This document shows, one piece after another, positions 37,257 through 50,682 of a stretch of 64,000 nt of DNA (position 1 is its first letter; the number at the start of each line of letters is the position of its first letter). A program made the translations under genes and the position numbers. The notes beneath the pieces are model-generated. The model saw only the letters and a list, made by a program, of their open reading frames with translations. It was not told the origin of the DNA and searched no databases. The DNA lies in assembly GCA_920105625.2 (NCBI GenBank), contig OV050033.1, forward strand, positions 110,693,700 through 110,757,699. The letters are read 5' to 3'. The stretch comes from Clusia tigrina (taxonomy: Eukaryota > Arthropoda > Insecta > Diptera > Clusiidae).

Positions 37257-40200
37257 CCAAAGTTTGCAACATACAATTGCTTGCAACTTTTTACTGGGAG
37301 CGTCATAAAACCTTGAAATTTTGTAACAATAAAGTACTCGAGCCTCTTGTAAATTTAAGCTATCGCTCAAACCTATGCTACCCTTGAGTCCCAAATCAAA
37401 CACTGATAAATCTTCAAATGGCCCTAACTTCTATACGGTACGTCCTACACCTATCAAAGTTTGCAACATACAAATGCTTGTAACTTTTTACTGGAGCGTC
37501 ATAAAACCTTCAAATTTTGTAACAATAAAGTACTCGAGCCTCTTGTCAATTTCAGATATCGCTCAAAGCTATGCTACCCTTGAGTCCCAAATCAAACACT
37601 GACAAAACTTCAAATGGCCCTAACTTATATACGGTGCATCCTATACCTATCAAAGTTTGCAACATACAAATGCTTGTAAGTTATTACTGGAGCGTCATAA
37701 AAAATTGAAATTTTGTAACAAAAAAGTTCTCGAGCCTCTTGTCAATTTAAGCTATTGCTCAAAGCTATGCTACCCTTGAGTCCCAAATCAAACACTGATA
37801 AATCTTCAAATGGCCCTAACTTCTATACGGTACGTCCTACACCTATCAAAGTTTGCAACATGTAAATGCTTGCAACTTTTTACTGGAGCGTCATAAAACC
37901 TTGAAATTTTGTAACAATAAAATACTCGAGCCTCTTTTCAATTTAAGCTATCGCTCAAAGCTATGCTACCCTTGAGTCCCAAATCAAACACTGATAAATC
38001 TTCAAATGGCGCTAACTTCTATACGGTACGTCCTACACCTATCAAAGTTTGCAACATACAAATGCTTGTAACTTTTTACTGGAGCGTCATAAAACCTTCA
38101 AATTTTGTAGCAATAAAGTACTCGAGCCTCTTGTCAATTTACGATATCGCTCAAAGCTATGCTACCCTTGAGTCCCAAATCAAACACTGACAAAACTTCA
38201 AATGGCCCTAACTTCTATACGGTGCATCCTATACCTATCAAAGTTTGCAACATACAAATGCTTGTAACTTTTTACTGGAGCGTCATAAAACCTTGAAATT
38301 TTGTAACAAAAAAGTACTCGAGCCTCTTGTCAATTTAAGCTATCGCTCAAAGCTATGCTACCCTTGAGTCCCAAATCAAACACTGATAAAACTTCAAATG
38401 GCCCTAACTTCTATACGGTACGTCATACACCTATCAAAGTTTGCAACATACAAACGCTTGCAACTTTTTACTGGAGCGTCATAAAACCTTGAAATTTTGT
38501 AACAATAAAGTACTCGAGCCTCTTGTCAATTTAAGCTATCGCTCAAAGCTATGCTACCCTTGAGTCCCAAATCAAACACTGATAAACCTTCAAATGGCCC
38601 TAACTTCTATACGGTACGTCCTACACCTATCAAAGTTTGCAACATACAAATGCTCGTAACTTTTTACTGGAGCGTCATAAAACCTTGAAATTTTGTAACA
38701 ATAAAGTACTCGAGCCTCTTGTCAATTTAAGCTATCGCTCAAAGCTATGCTACCCTTGAGTCCCACATCAAACACTGATAAAACTTCACATGCCCCTAAC
38801 TTCTATACGGTGCGTCCTACACCTATTAAGTTTGCAAGATACAAATGCCTGTAACTTTTTACTGGAGCGTCATAAAACCTTGAAATTTTGTTACAATAAA
38901 GTACTCGAGCCTCTTGTCAATTTAAGCTATCGCTCAAAGCTATGCTACCCTTGAGTCCCAAATCAAACACTGATAAATCTTCAAATGGCCCTAACTTCTA
39001 TACGGTACGTCCTACACCTACCAAAGTTTGCAATATACAAATGCTTGCAACTTTTTACTGGGAGCGTCATAAAACCTTGAAATTTTGTAACAATAAAGTA
39101 CTCGAGCCTCTTGTCAATTTAAGCTATCGCTCAAAGCTATGTTACCCTTGAGTCCCAAATCAAACACTGATAAAACTTCAAATGGCCCTAACTTCTATAC
39201 GGTACGTCCTACACCTATCAAAGTTTGCAACATACAAATGCTTGCAACTTTTTACTGGAGCGTCATAAAATCTTGAAATTTTGTAACAATAAAGTACTCG
39301 AGCCTCCTGTCAATTTAGGCTATCGCTCCAAGCTATAATACACTTGAGTCCCAAATCAAACACTGATAAATCTTCAAATGGACCTAACTTCTATACGGCA
39401 CGTCCTACACCTATCAAAGTTCACAACATACAAATGCTTGTAACTTTTTACTGGAGCGTCATAGACCCTTCAAATTTTGTAACAATAAAGTACTCGAGCC
39501 TCTTGTCAATTTAAGATATCGCTGAAAGCTATGCTACCCTTGAGTCCCAAATCAAACACTGACAAAACTTCAAATGGCCCTAACTTCTATACGGTGCATC
39601 CTATACCTATCGAAGTTTGCAACATACAAATGCTTGTAACTTTTTACTGGAGCGTCACAAAACCTTGAAATTTTGTAACAAAAAAGTACTCGAGCCTCTT
39701 GTCAATTTAAGCTATCGCTCAAAGCTATGCTACCCTTGACTCCCACATCAAACACTGATAGAACTTCAAATGGCCCTAACTTCTATATGGTACGTCCTAC
39801 ACCTATCAAAGTTTGCAATATACAAATGCTTGCAACTTTTTACTGGAGCGTCATAAAACCTTGAAATTTTGTAACAATAAAGTACTCGAGCCTCTTGTCA
39901 ATTTAAGCTATCGCTCAAAGCTATGCTACCCTTGAGTCCCAAATCAAACACTGATAAACCTTCAAATGGCCCTAACTTCTATACGGTACGTCCTACACCT
40001 ATCAACGTTTGCAACATACAAATGCTTGCAACTTTTTACTGGAGCGTCATAAAACCTTGAAATTTTGTAACAATAAAGTACTCGAGCCTCTTGTCAATTT
40101 AAGCTATCGCTCAAAGCTATGCTACCCTTGAGTCCCACATCAAACACTGATAGAACTTCAAATGGCCCTAACTTCTATATGGTACGTCCTACACCTATCA

Positions 40201-40411
40201 AAGTTTGCAATATACAAATGCTTGCAACTTTTTACTGGAGCGTCATAAAACCGTGAAATTTTGTAACAATAAAGTACTCGAGCCTCTTGTCAATTTAAGC
40301 TATCGCTCAAAGTTATGCTACCCTTGAGTCCCAAATCAAACACTGATAAACCTTCAAATGGCCCTAACTTCTATACGTTACGTCCTACACCTATCAAAGT
40401 TTGCAACATAC
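37257..40411. repeat. Mosaic satellite segment, transition to the right-hand compartment
   Basis: Satellite throughout. It holds a copy of the recurrent CTTTTCAATTT / GTAGCAATAAAG block (about 37,930-38,650), the CCTATTAAGTTTG monomer again (about 38,824), and a two-monomer (392-bp) repeat seen as CCCACATCAAAC plus TATATGG at 39,743 and 40,135. Monomers near 39,310-39,470 are unusually diverged (AGCTATAATACACTTG, GTTCACAACATAC). Confidence 0.85.
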
Positions 40412-41196
40412 AAATGCTTGCAACTTTTTACTGGAGCGTCATAAAACCTTGAAATTTTGTAACAATAAAGTACTCGAGCCTCCTGTCAATTTAAGCTATC
40501 GCTCAAAGCTATGCTACCCTTGAGTCCCAAATCAAACACTGATAAATCTTCAAATGGCCCTACCTTCTATACGGTACGTCCTACACCTATCAAAGTTTGC
40601 AAAATACAAATGCTTGTAACTTTTTACTGGAGCGTCATAAAACCTTCAAATTTTGTAACAATAAAGTACTCGAGCCTCTTGTCAATTTAAGATATCGCTC
40701 AAAGCTATGCTACCCTTGAGTCCCAAATCAAACACTGACAAAACTTCAAATGGCCCTAACTTCTATACGGTGCATCCTATACCTATCAAAGTTTGCAACA
40801 TACAAATGCTTGTAACTTTTTACTGGAGCGTCATAAAACCGTGAAATTTTGTAACAATAAAGTACTCGAGCCTCTTGTCAATTTAAGCTATCGCTCAAAG
40901 CTATGCTGCCCTTGAGTTCCAAATCAAACACTGATAAATCTTCAAATGGCCCTAACTTCTATACGGTACGTCCTACACCTATCAAAGTTTGCAACATACA
41001 AATGCTTGCAACTTTTTACAGGAGCGTCATAAAACCTTGAAATTTTGTAACAATAAAGTACTCGAGCCTCTTGTCAATTTAAGCTATCGCTCAAAGCTAT
41101 GCTACCCTTGAGTCCCAAATAAAACACTGATAAATCTTCAAATGGCCCTAACTTCTATACGGTACGTCCTACACCTATCAAAGTTTGCAACATAAA
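40412..41196. repeat. 785-bp four-monomer unit, copy 1
   Basis: CCTCCTG at 40,479 recurs at 41,264 and GAGTTCC at about 40,914 recurs at about 41,699, an offset of 785 bp (4 x 196 + 1). The extra base is the A insertion in CATAAAAAATGC near 41,193, which recurs near 41,978. Confidence 0.88.
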
Positions 41197-41981
41197 AAAT
41201 GCTTGCAACTTTTTACTGGAGCGTCATAAAACCTTGAAATTTTGTAACAATAAAGTACTCGAGCCTCCTGTCAATTTAAGCTATCGCTCAAAGCTATGCT
41301 ACCCTTGAGTCCCAAATCAAACACTGATAAATCTTCAAATGGCCCTACCTTCTATACGGTACGTCCTACACCTATCAAAGTTTGCAAAATACAAATGCTT
41401 GTAACTTTTTACTGGAGCGTCATAAAACCTTCAAATTTTGTAACAATAAAGTACTCGAGCCTCTTGTCAATTTAAGATATCGCTCAAAGCTATGCTACCC
41501 TTGAGTCCCAAATCAAACACTGACAAAACTTCAAATGGCCCTAACTTCTATACGGTGCATCCTATACCTATCAAAGTTTGCAACATACAAATGCTTGTAA
41601 CTTTTTACTGGAGCGTCATAAAACCGTGAAATTTTGTAACAATAAAGTACTCGAGCCTCTTGTCAATTTAAGCTATCGCTCAAAGCTATGCTGCCCTTGA
41701 GTTCCAAATCAAACACTGATAAATCTTCAAATGGCCCTAACTTCTATACGGTACGTCCTACACCTATCAAAGTTTGCAACATACAAATGCTTGCAACTTT
41801 TTACAGGAGCGTCATAAAACCTTGAAATTTTGTAACAATAAAGTACTCGAGCCTCTTGTCAATTTAAGCTATCGCTCAAAGCTATGCTACCCTTGAGTCC
41901 CAAATAAAACACTGATAAATCTTCAAATGGCCCTAACTTCTATACGGTACGTCCTACACCTATCAAAGTTTGCAACATAAA
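41197..41981. repeat. 785-bp four-monomer unit, copy 2
   Basis: Tandem copy of 40,412-41,196. The two are close to identical by eye, including the rare CTGCCCTTGAGTTCC, CCCTACCTTC and TTTTACAGG variants. Confidence 0.88.
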
Positions 41982-43839
41982 AAATGCTTGTAACTTTTTA
42001 CTGGAGCGTCATAAAACCTTGAAATTTTTTAACAATAAAGTACTCGAGCCTCTTGTCAATTTAAGCTATCGCTCAAAGCTATGCTACCCTTGAGTCCCAC
42101 ATCAAACACTGATAGAACTTCAAATGGCCCTAACTTCTATATGGTACGTCCTACACCTATCAAAGTTTGGAATATACAAATGCTTGCAACTTTTTACTGG
42201 AGCGTCATAAAACCTTGAAATTTTGTAACAATAAACTACTCGAGCCTCTTGTCAATTTAAGCTATCGCTCAAAGCTATGCTACCCTTGAGTCCCACATCA
42301 AACACTGATAGACCTTCAAATGGCCCTAACTTCTATACGGTACGTCCTACACCTATCAAAGTTTGCAACATACAAATGCTTGCAACTTTTTACTGGAGCG
42401 TCATAAAACCTTGAAATTTTGTAACAATAAATTACTCGAGCCTCTTATCAATTTAAGTTATCGCCCAAAGCTATGTTACCCTTGAGTCCCAAATCAAACA
42501 CTGATAAAACTTCAAATGACCCTAACTTCTATACGGTACGTCCTACACCTATCAAAGTTTGCAACATACAAATGCTTGCAACTTTTTACTGGAGCGTCAT
42601 AAAACCTTGAAATTTTGTAACAATAAAGTACTCGAGCCTCCTGTCAATTTAAGCTATCGCTCAATGCTATGCTACCCTTAAGTCCCAAATCAAACACTGA
42701 TAAATCTTCAAATGGCCCTAACTTCTATACGGTACGTCCTACACCTATCAAAGTTTGCAACATACAAATGCTTGCAACTTTTTACTGGAGCGTCATAAAA
42801 CCTTGAAATTTTGTAACAATAAAGTACTCGAGCCTCTTTCCAATTTAAGCTATCGCTCAAACCTATGCTACCCTTGAGTCCCAAATCAAACACTGATAAA
42901 TCTTCAAATGGCCCTAACTTCTATACGGTACGTCCTACACCTATCAAAGTTTGCAACATACAAATGCTTGTAACTTTTTACTGGAGCGTCATAAAACCTT
43001 CAAATTTTGTAACAATAAAGTACTCGAGCCTCTTGTCAATTTAAGCTATCGCTCAAAGCTATGCTACCCTTGAGTCCCAAATCAAACACTGATAAACCTT
43101 CAAATGGCCCTAACTTCTATACGGTACGTCCTACACCTATCAAAGTTTGCAACATACAAATGCTTGCAACTTTTTACTGGAGCGTCATAAAACCTTGAAA
43201 TTTTGTAACAATAAAGTACTCGAGCCTCTTGTCAATTTAAGCTATCGCTCAAAGCTATGCTACCCTTGAGTCCCACATCAAACACTGATAGAACTTCAAA
43301 TGGCCCTAACTTCTATATGGTACGTCCTACACCTATCAAAGTTTGCAATATACAAATGCTTGCAACTTTTTACTGAAGCGTCATAAAACCTTGAAATTTT
43401 GTAACAATAAAGTACTCGAGCCTCTTGTCAATTTAAGCTATCACTCAAAGCTATGCTACCCTTGAGTCCCAAATCAAACACTGATAAACCTTCAAATGGC
43501 AATAACTTCTATACGGAACGTCCTACACCTATCAAAGTTTGCAACATACAAATGCTTGCAACTTTTTACTGGAGCGTCATAAAACCTTGAAATTTTGTAA
43601 CAATAAAGTACTCGAGCCTCCTGTCAATTTAAGCTATCGCTCAAAGCTATGATACCCTTGAGTCCCAAATCAAACACTGATAAATCTTCAAATGGCCCTA
43701 ACTTCTATACGGTACGTCCTACACCTATCAAAGTTTGCAACATACAAATGCTTGCAACTTTTTACTGGAGCGTCATAAAACCTTGAAATTTTGTAACAAT
43801 AAAGTACTCGAGCCTCTTTCCAATTTAAGCTATCGCTCA
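41982..43839. repeat. Mosaic satellite segment
   Basis: Satellite only. Monomer types alternate between CCCACATC/GATAGAAC and CCCAAATC/GATAAACC, with CTCCTGTC and CTCTTTCC variants seen elsewhere in the window. No unit longer than two monomers is clearly repeated inside it. Confidence 0.8.
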
Positions 43840-44452
43840 AAGCTATGCTACCCTTGAGTCCCAAATCAAACACTGATAAATCTTCAAATGGCCCTACCTT
43901 CTATACGGTACGTCCTACACCTATCAAAGTTTGCAAAATACAAATGCTTGTAACTTTTTACTGGAGCGTCATAAAACCTTCAAATTTTGTAACAATAAAG
44001 TACTCGAGCCTCTTGTCAATTTAAGATATCGCTCAAAGCTATGCTACCCTTGAGTCCCAAATCAAACACTGACAAAACTTCAAATGGCCCTAACTTCTAT
44101 ACGGTGCATCCTATACCTATCAAAGTTTGCAACATACAAATGCTTGTAACTTTTTACTGGAGCGTCATAAAACCGTGAAATTTTGTAACAATAAAGTACT
44201 CGAGCCTCTTGTCAATTTAAGCTATCGCTCAAAGCTATGCTGCCCTTGAGTTCCAAATCAAACACTGATAAATCTTCAAATGGCCCTAACTTCTATACGG
44301 TACGTCCTACACCTATCAAAGTTTGCAACATACAAATGCTTGCAACTTTTTACAGGAGCGTCATAAAACCTTGAAATTTTGTAACAATAAAGTACTCGAG
44401 CCTCTTGTCAATTTAAGCTATCGCTCAAAGCTATGCTACCCTTGAGTCCCAA
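43840..44452. repeat. 785-bp four-monomer unit, dispersed partial copy 3
   Basis: Matches 40,506-41,118 at an offset of 3,334 bp (CCCTACCTTC near 43,893 against 40,559), then diverges at AAATCAAAC against AAATAAAAC. A related run of the same variants occurs at about 1,600-2,160, over 40 kb away. Confidence 0.85.
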
Positions 44453-47196
44453 ATCAAACACTGATAAATCTTCAAATGGCGCTAACTTCTATACGGTACG
44501 TCCTACACCTATCAAAGTTTGCAACATACAAATGCTTGTAACTTTTTACTGGAGCGTCATAAAACCTTTAAATTTTGTAGCAATAAAGTACTCGAGCCTC
44601 TTGTCAATTTACGATATCGCTCAAAGCTATGCTACCCTTGAGTCCCAAATCAAATACTGACAAAACTTCAAATGGCCCTATCTTCTATACGGTGCATCCT
44701 ATACCTATCAAAGTTTGCAACATACAAATGCTTGTAACTTTTTACTGGAGCGTCATAAAACCTTGAAATTTTGTAACAAAAAAGTACTCGAGCCTCTTGT
44801 CAATTTAAGCTATCGCTCAAAGCTATGCTACCCTTGAGTCCCAAATCAAACACTGCCAAAACTTCAAATGGCCCTAACTTCTATACGGTACGTCATACAC
44901 CTATCAAAGTTTGCAACATACAAACGCTTGCAACTTTTTACTGGAGTGTCATAAAACCTTGAAATTTTGTAACAATAAAGTACTCGAGCCTCTTGTCAAT
45001 TTAAGCTATCGCTCAAAGCTACGCTACCCTTGAGTCCCAAATCAAACACTGATAAACCTTCAAATGGCCCTAACTTCTATACGGTACGTCCTACACCTAT
45101 CAAAGTTTGCAACATACAAATGCTCGTAACTTTTTACTGGAGCGTCATAAAACCTTGAAATTTTGTAACAATAAAGTACTCGAGCCTCTTGTCAATTTAA
45201 GCTATCGCTCAAAGCTATGCTACCCTTGAGTCCCACATCAAACACTGATAAAACTTCACATGCCCCTAACTTCTATACGGTGCGTCCTACACCTATTAAG
45301 TTTGCAAGATACAAATGCCTCCAACTTTTTACTGGAGCGTCATAAAACCTTGAAATTTTGTAACAATAAAGTACTCGAGCCTCTTGTCAATTTAAGTTAT
45401 CGCTCAAAGCTATGCTACCCTTGAGTCCCAAATCAAACACTAATAAAACTTCAAATGGCCCTAACTTCTATACGGTACGTCATACACCTACCAAAGTTTG
45501 CAACATACAAATGCTTGCAACTTTTTACAGGAGCGTCATAAAACCTTGAAATTTTGTAACAATAAAGTACTCGAGCCTCTTGTCAATTTAAGCTATCGCT
45601 CAAAGCTATGTTACCCTTGAGTCCCAAATGAAACATGGATAAAACTTCAAATGGCCCTAACTTCTATACGGTACGTCTTACACCTATCAAAGTTTGCAAC
45701 ATACAAATGCTTGCAACTTTTTACTGGAGCGTCATAAAACCTTGACATTTTGTAACAATAAAGTACTCGAGCCTCTTGTCAATTTAAGCTATCGCTCAAA
45801 GCTATGCTACCCTTGAGTCCCAAATCAAACACTGATAAATCTTCAAATGGCCCTAACTTCTATACGTTACATCCTACACCTATCAAAGTTTGCAACATAC
45901 AAATGCTTGTAACTTTTTACTGGAGCGTCATAAAACCTTGAAATTTTGTAACAATAAAGTACTCGAGCCTCTTGTCAAATTAAGCTATCGCTCAAAGCTA
46001 TGCTACCCTTGAGTCCCAAATCAAACACTGATAAAACTTTAAATGGCCCTAACTTCTATACGGCACGTCCTACACCTATCAAAGTTTGCAACATACAAAC
46101 GCTTGCAACTTTTTACTGGAGCGTCATAAAACCTTGAAATTTTGTAACAATAAAGTACTCGAGCCTCTTGTCAATTTAAGCTATCGCTCAAAGCTATGCT
46201 ACCCTTGAGTCCCACATCAAACACTGATAGAACTTCAAATGGCCCTAACTTCTATATGGTACGTCCTATAACTATCAAAGTTTGCAATATACAAATGCTT
46301 GCAACTTTCTACTGGAGCGTCATAAAACCTTGAAATTTTGTAACAATAAAGTACTCTAGCCTCTTGTCAATTTAAGCTATCGCTCAAAGCTATGCTACCC
46401 TTGAGTTCCAAATCAAACACTGATAAACCTTCAAATGGCCCTAACTTCTATAGGATACGTCCTACACCTATCAAAGTTTGCAACATACAAATGCTTGTAA
46501 CTTTTTACTGGAGCGTCATAAAACCTTGAAATTTTGTAACTATAAAGTACTCGAGCCTCTTGTCAATTTAAGTTATCGCTCAAAGCTATGCTACCCTTGA
46601 GTCCCAAATCAAACACTAATAAAATTTCAAATGGCCCTAACTTCTATACGGTACGTCATACACCTATCAAAGTTTGCAACATACAAATGCTTGTAACTTT
46701 TTACTGGAGCGTCATAAAACCTTGAAATTTTGTAACAATAAAGTACTCGAGCCTCTTGTCAATTTAAGCTATCGCTCAAAGCTATGCTACCCTTGAGTCC
46801 CAAATCAAACACTGATAAAACTTCAAATGGCCCAAACTTCTATACGGTACGTCATACACCTATCAAAGTTTGAAATTTTGTAACAATAAAGTACTCGAGC
46901 CTCTTGTCAATTTAAGCTATCGCTCAAAGCTATGCTACCCTTGAGTTCCAAATCAAACACTGATAAATCTTCAAATGGCCCTAACTTCTATACGGTACGT
47001 CCTACACCTATCAAAGTTTGCAACATACAAATGCTTGTAACTTTTTACTGGAGCGTCATAAAACCTTGAAATTTTGTAACAATAAAGTACTCGAGCCTCT
47101 TGTCAAATTAAGTTATCGCTCAAAGCTATGCTACCCTTGAGTCCCAAATCAAACACTGACAAAACTTCAAATGTCCCTAACTTCTATACGGTGCAT
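44453..47196. repeat. Satellite stretch with more individually diverged monomers
   Basis: Begins with another copy of the recurrent GTAGCAATAAAG block (about 44,440-45,120), then runs through monomers bearing private changes (CTAATAAAAC, ATGAAACATGG, GTATAGGATACG-type, ACTATAAAGTAC). It contains one 148-bp monomer with an internal deletion at 46,870. No clear higher-order period is seen. Nothing other than satellite is present. Confidence 0.82.
46801..46948. repeat. 148-bp deletion monomer
   Basis: TATCAAAGTTTG is joined directly to AAATTTTG near 46,870. The missing 48 bp lie between TTG at monomer positions 23-25 and TTG at 71-73, so the break has 3 bp of microhomology. The spacing between flanking CAAATC words (46,801 and 46,949) is 148 bp, which confirms the size. 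Confidence 0.9.
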
Positions 47197-48960
47197 CCTA
47201 TACCTATCAAAGTTTGCAACATACAAATGCTTGTAACTTTTTACTGGAGCGTCATAAAACATTGAAATTTTGTAACAATAAAGTACTCGAGCCTCTTGTC
47301 AATTTAAGCTATCGCTCAAAGCTATGCTACCCTTGAGTCCCAAATCAAACACGGATAAAACTTCAAATGGCCCTAACTTCTATATGGTACGTCTTACACC
47401 TATCAAAGTTTGCAACATACAAATGCTTGCAACTTTTTACTGGAGCGTCATAAAACCTTGAAATTTTGTAACAATAAAGTACTCGAGACTCTTGTCAATT
47501 AAAGCTATCGCTCAAAGCTATGCTACCCTTGAGTCCCAAATCAAAAACGGATAAATCTTCAAATGTCCCTAACTTCTATACGGTACGTCCTACACCTATC
47601 AAAGTTTGCAACATACAAATGCTTGTAACTTTTTACTGGAGCGTCAAAAAACTTTGAAATTTTGTAACAATAAAGTACTCGAGCCTCTTGTCAATTTAAG
47701 CTATCGCTCGAAGCTTTGCTACCCTTGAGTCCCAAATCAAACACTGATAAATCTTCAAATGGCCCTAACTTCTATACGGTACGTCCTACACCTATCAAAG
47801 TTTGCAACATACAAATGCTTGCAACTTTTTACTGGAGCGTCAAAAAACCTTGAAATTTTGTAACAATAAAGTACTCGAGCCTCTTGTCAATTTAAGCTAT
47901 CGCTCAAAGCTATGTTACCCTTGAGTCCCAAATCAAACACTGATAAAACTTCAAATGGCCCTAACTTCTATACGGTACGTCCTACACCTATCAACGTTTG
48001 CAACATACAAATGCTTACAACTTTTTACTGGAGCGTCATAAAACCTTGAAATTTTGTAACAATAAAGTACTCGAGCCTCCTGTCAATTTAAGCTATCGCT
48101 AAAAGCTATGCTTCCCTTGAGTCCCAAATCAAACACTGATAAATCTTCAAATGGCCCTAACTTCTATACGTTACATCCTACACCTATCAAAGTTTGCAAC
48201 ATACAAATGCCTGTAACTTTTTACTGGAGCGTCATAAAACCTTGAAATTTTGTAACAATAAAGTACTCGAGCCTCTTGTCAATTTAAGTTATCGCTCAAA
48301 GCTATGCTACCCTTGAGTCCCAAATCAAACACTGATAAAACTTCAAATGGCCCTAACTTCTATACGGTACGTCATACACCTATCAAAGTTTGCAACATAC
48401 AAATGCTTGTAACTTTTTACTGGAGCGTCATAAAACCTTGAAATTTTGTAACAATAAAGTACTCGAGCCTCTTGTCAATTTAAGCTATCGCTTAAAGCTA
48501 TGTTACCCTTGAGTCCCAAATGAAACACGGATAAAACTTCAAATGGCCCTAACTTCTATACGGTACGTCTTACACCTATCAAAGTTTGCAACATACAAAT
48601 GCTTGCAACTTTTTACTGGAGCATCATAAAACCTTGAAATTTTGTAACAATAATGTACTCGAGCCTCTTGTCAATTAAAGCTATCGCTCAAAGCTATGCT
48701 ACCCTTGAGTCCCAAATCAAACACTGATAAATCTTCAAATGGCCCTAACTTCTATACGTTACATCCTACACCTATCAAAGTTTGCAACATACAAATGCTT
48801 GTAACTTTTTACTGGAGCGTCATAAAACCTTGAAATTTTGTAACAATAAAGTACTCGAGCCTCTTGTCAAATTAAGCTATCGCTCAAAGCTATGCTACCC
48901 TTGAGTCCCAAATCAAACACGGATAAATCTTCAAATGTCCCTAACTTCTATACGGTACGT
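47197..48960. repeat. 1,764-bp nine-monomer unit, copy 1
   Basis: CTATCGCTCG at 47,701 recurs at 49,465, ACGGATAAAAC at 47,351 at 49,115, and AAACATTG near 47,258 at 49,022: all +1,764 (9 x 196). Rare markers are shared, for example CGAAGCTTTGC, GCTTACAAC, CGCTAAAAGCTATGCTTCC and ATAATGTACTCG. Confidence 0.9.
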
Positions 48961-50682
48961 CCTACACCTATCAAAGTTTGCAACATACAAATGCTTGTAA
49001 CTTTTTACTGGAGCGTCATAAAACATTGAAATTTTGTAACAATAAAGTACTCGAGCCTCTTGTCAATTTAAGCTATCGCTCAAAGCTATGCTACCCTTGA
49101 GTCCCAAATCAAACACGGATAAAACTTCAAATGGCCCTAACTTCTATATGGTACGTCTTACACCTATCAAAGTTTGCAACATACAAATGCTTGCAACTTT
49201 TTACTGGAGCGTCATAAAACCTTGAAATTTTGTAACAATAAAGTACTCGAGACTCTTGTCAATTTAAGCTATCGCTCAAAGCTATGCTACCCTTGAGTCC
49301 CAAATCAAACACGGATAAATCTTCAAATGTCCCTAACTTCTATACGGTACGTCCTACACCTATCAAAGTTTGCAACATACAAATGCTTGTAACTTTTTAC
49401 TGGAGTGTCAAAAAACTTTGAAATTTTGTAACAATAAAGTACTCGAGCCTCTTGTCAATTTAAGCTATCGCTCGAAGCTTTGCTACCCTTGAGTCCCAAA
49501 TCAAACACTGATAAATCTTCAAATGGCCCTAACTTCTATACGGTACGTCCTACACCTATCAAAGTTTGCAACATACAAATGCTTGCAACTTTTTACTGGA
49601 GCGTCAAAAAACCTTGAAATTTTGTAACAATGAAGTACTCGAGCCTCTTGTCAATTTAAGCTATCGCTCAAAGCTATGTTACCCTTGAGTCCCAAATCAA
49701 ACACTGATAAAACTTCGAATGGCCCTAACTTCTATACGGTACGTCCTACACCTATCAACGTTTGCAACATACAAATGCTTACAACTTTTTACTGGAGCGT
49801 CATAAAACCTTGAAATTTTGTAACAATAAAGTACTCGAGCCTCCTGTCAATTTAAGCTATCGCTAAAAGCTATGCTTCCCTTGAGTCCCAAATCAAACAC
49901 TGATAAATCTTCAAATGGCCCTAACTTCTATACGTTACATCCTACACCTATCAAAGTTTGCAACATACAAATGCCTGTAACTTTTTACTGGAGCGTCATA
50001 AAACCTTGAAATTTTGTAACAATAAAGTACTCGAGCCTCTTGTCAATTTAAGTTATCGCTCAAAGCTATGCTACCCTTGAGTCCCAAATCAAACACTGAT
50101 AAAACTTCAAATGGCCCTAACTTCTATACGGTACGTCATACACCTATCAAAGTTTGCAACATACAAATGCTTGTAACTTTTTACTGGAGCGTCATAAAAC
50201 CTTGAAATTTTGTAACAATAAAGTACTCGAGCCTCTTGTCAATTTAAGCTATCGCTTAAAGCTATGTTACCCTTGAGTCCCAAATGAAACACGGATAAAA
50301 CTTCAAATGGCCCTAACTTCTATACGGTACGTATTACACCTATCAAAGTTTGCAACATACAAATGCTTGCAACTTTTTACTGGAGCATCATAAAACCTTG
50401 AAATTTTGTAACAATAATGTACTCGAGCCTCTTGTCAATTAAAGCTATCGCTCAAAGCTATGCTACCCTTGAGTCCCAAATCAAACACTGATAAATCTTC
50501 AAATGGCCCTAACTTCTATACGTTACATCCTACACCTATCAAAGTTTGCAACATACAAATGCTTGTAACTTTTTACTGGAGCGTCATAAAACCTTGAAAT
50601 TTTGTAACAATAAAGTACTCGAGCCTCTTGTCAAATTAAGCTATCGCTCAAAGCTATGCTACCCTTGAGTCCCAAATCAAAC
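48961..50682. repeat. 1,764-bp nine-monomer unit, copy 2
   Basis: Tandem copy of 47,197-48,918, with a few private differences such as GGAGTGTC near 49,404, CAATGAAG near 49,629 and TACGTATTAC near 50,330. It diverges near 50,683, at CACTGATAAAACTTTAAATGG against CACGGATAAATC. Confidence 0.88.
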
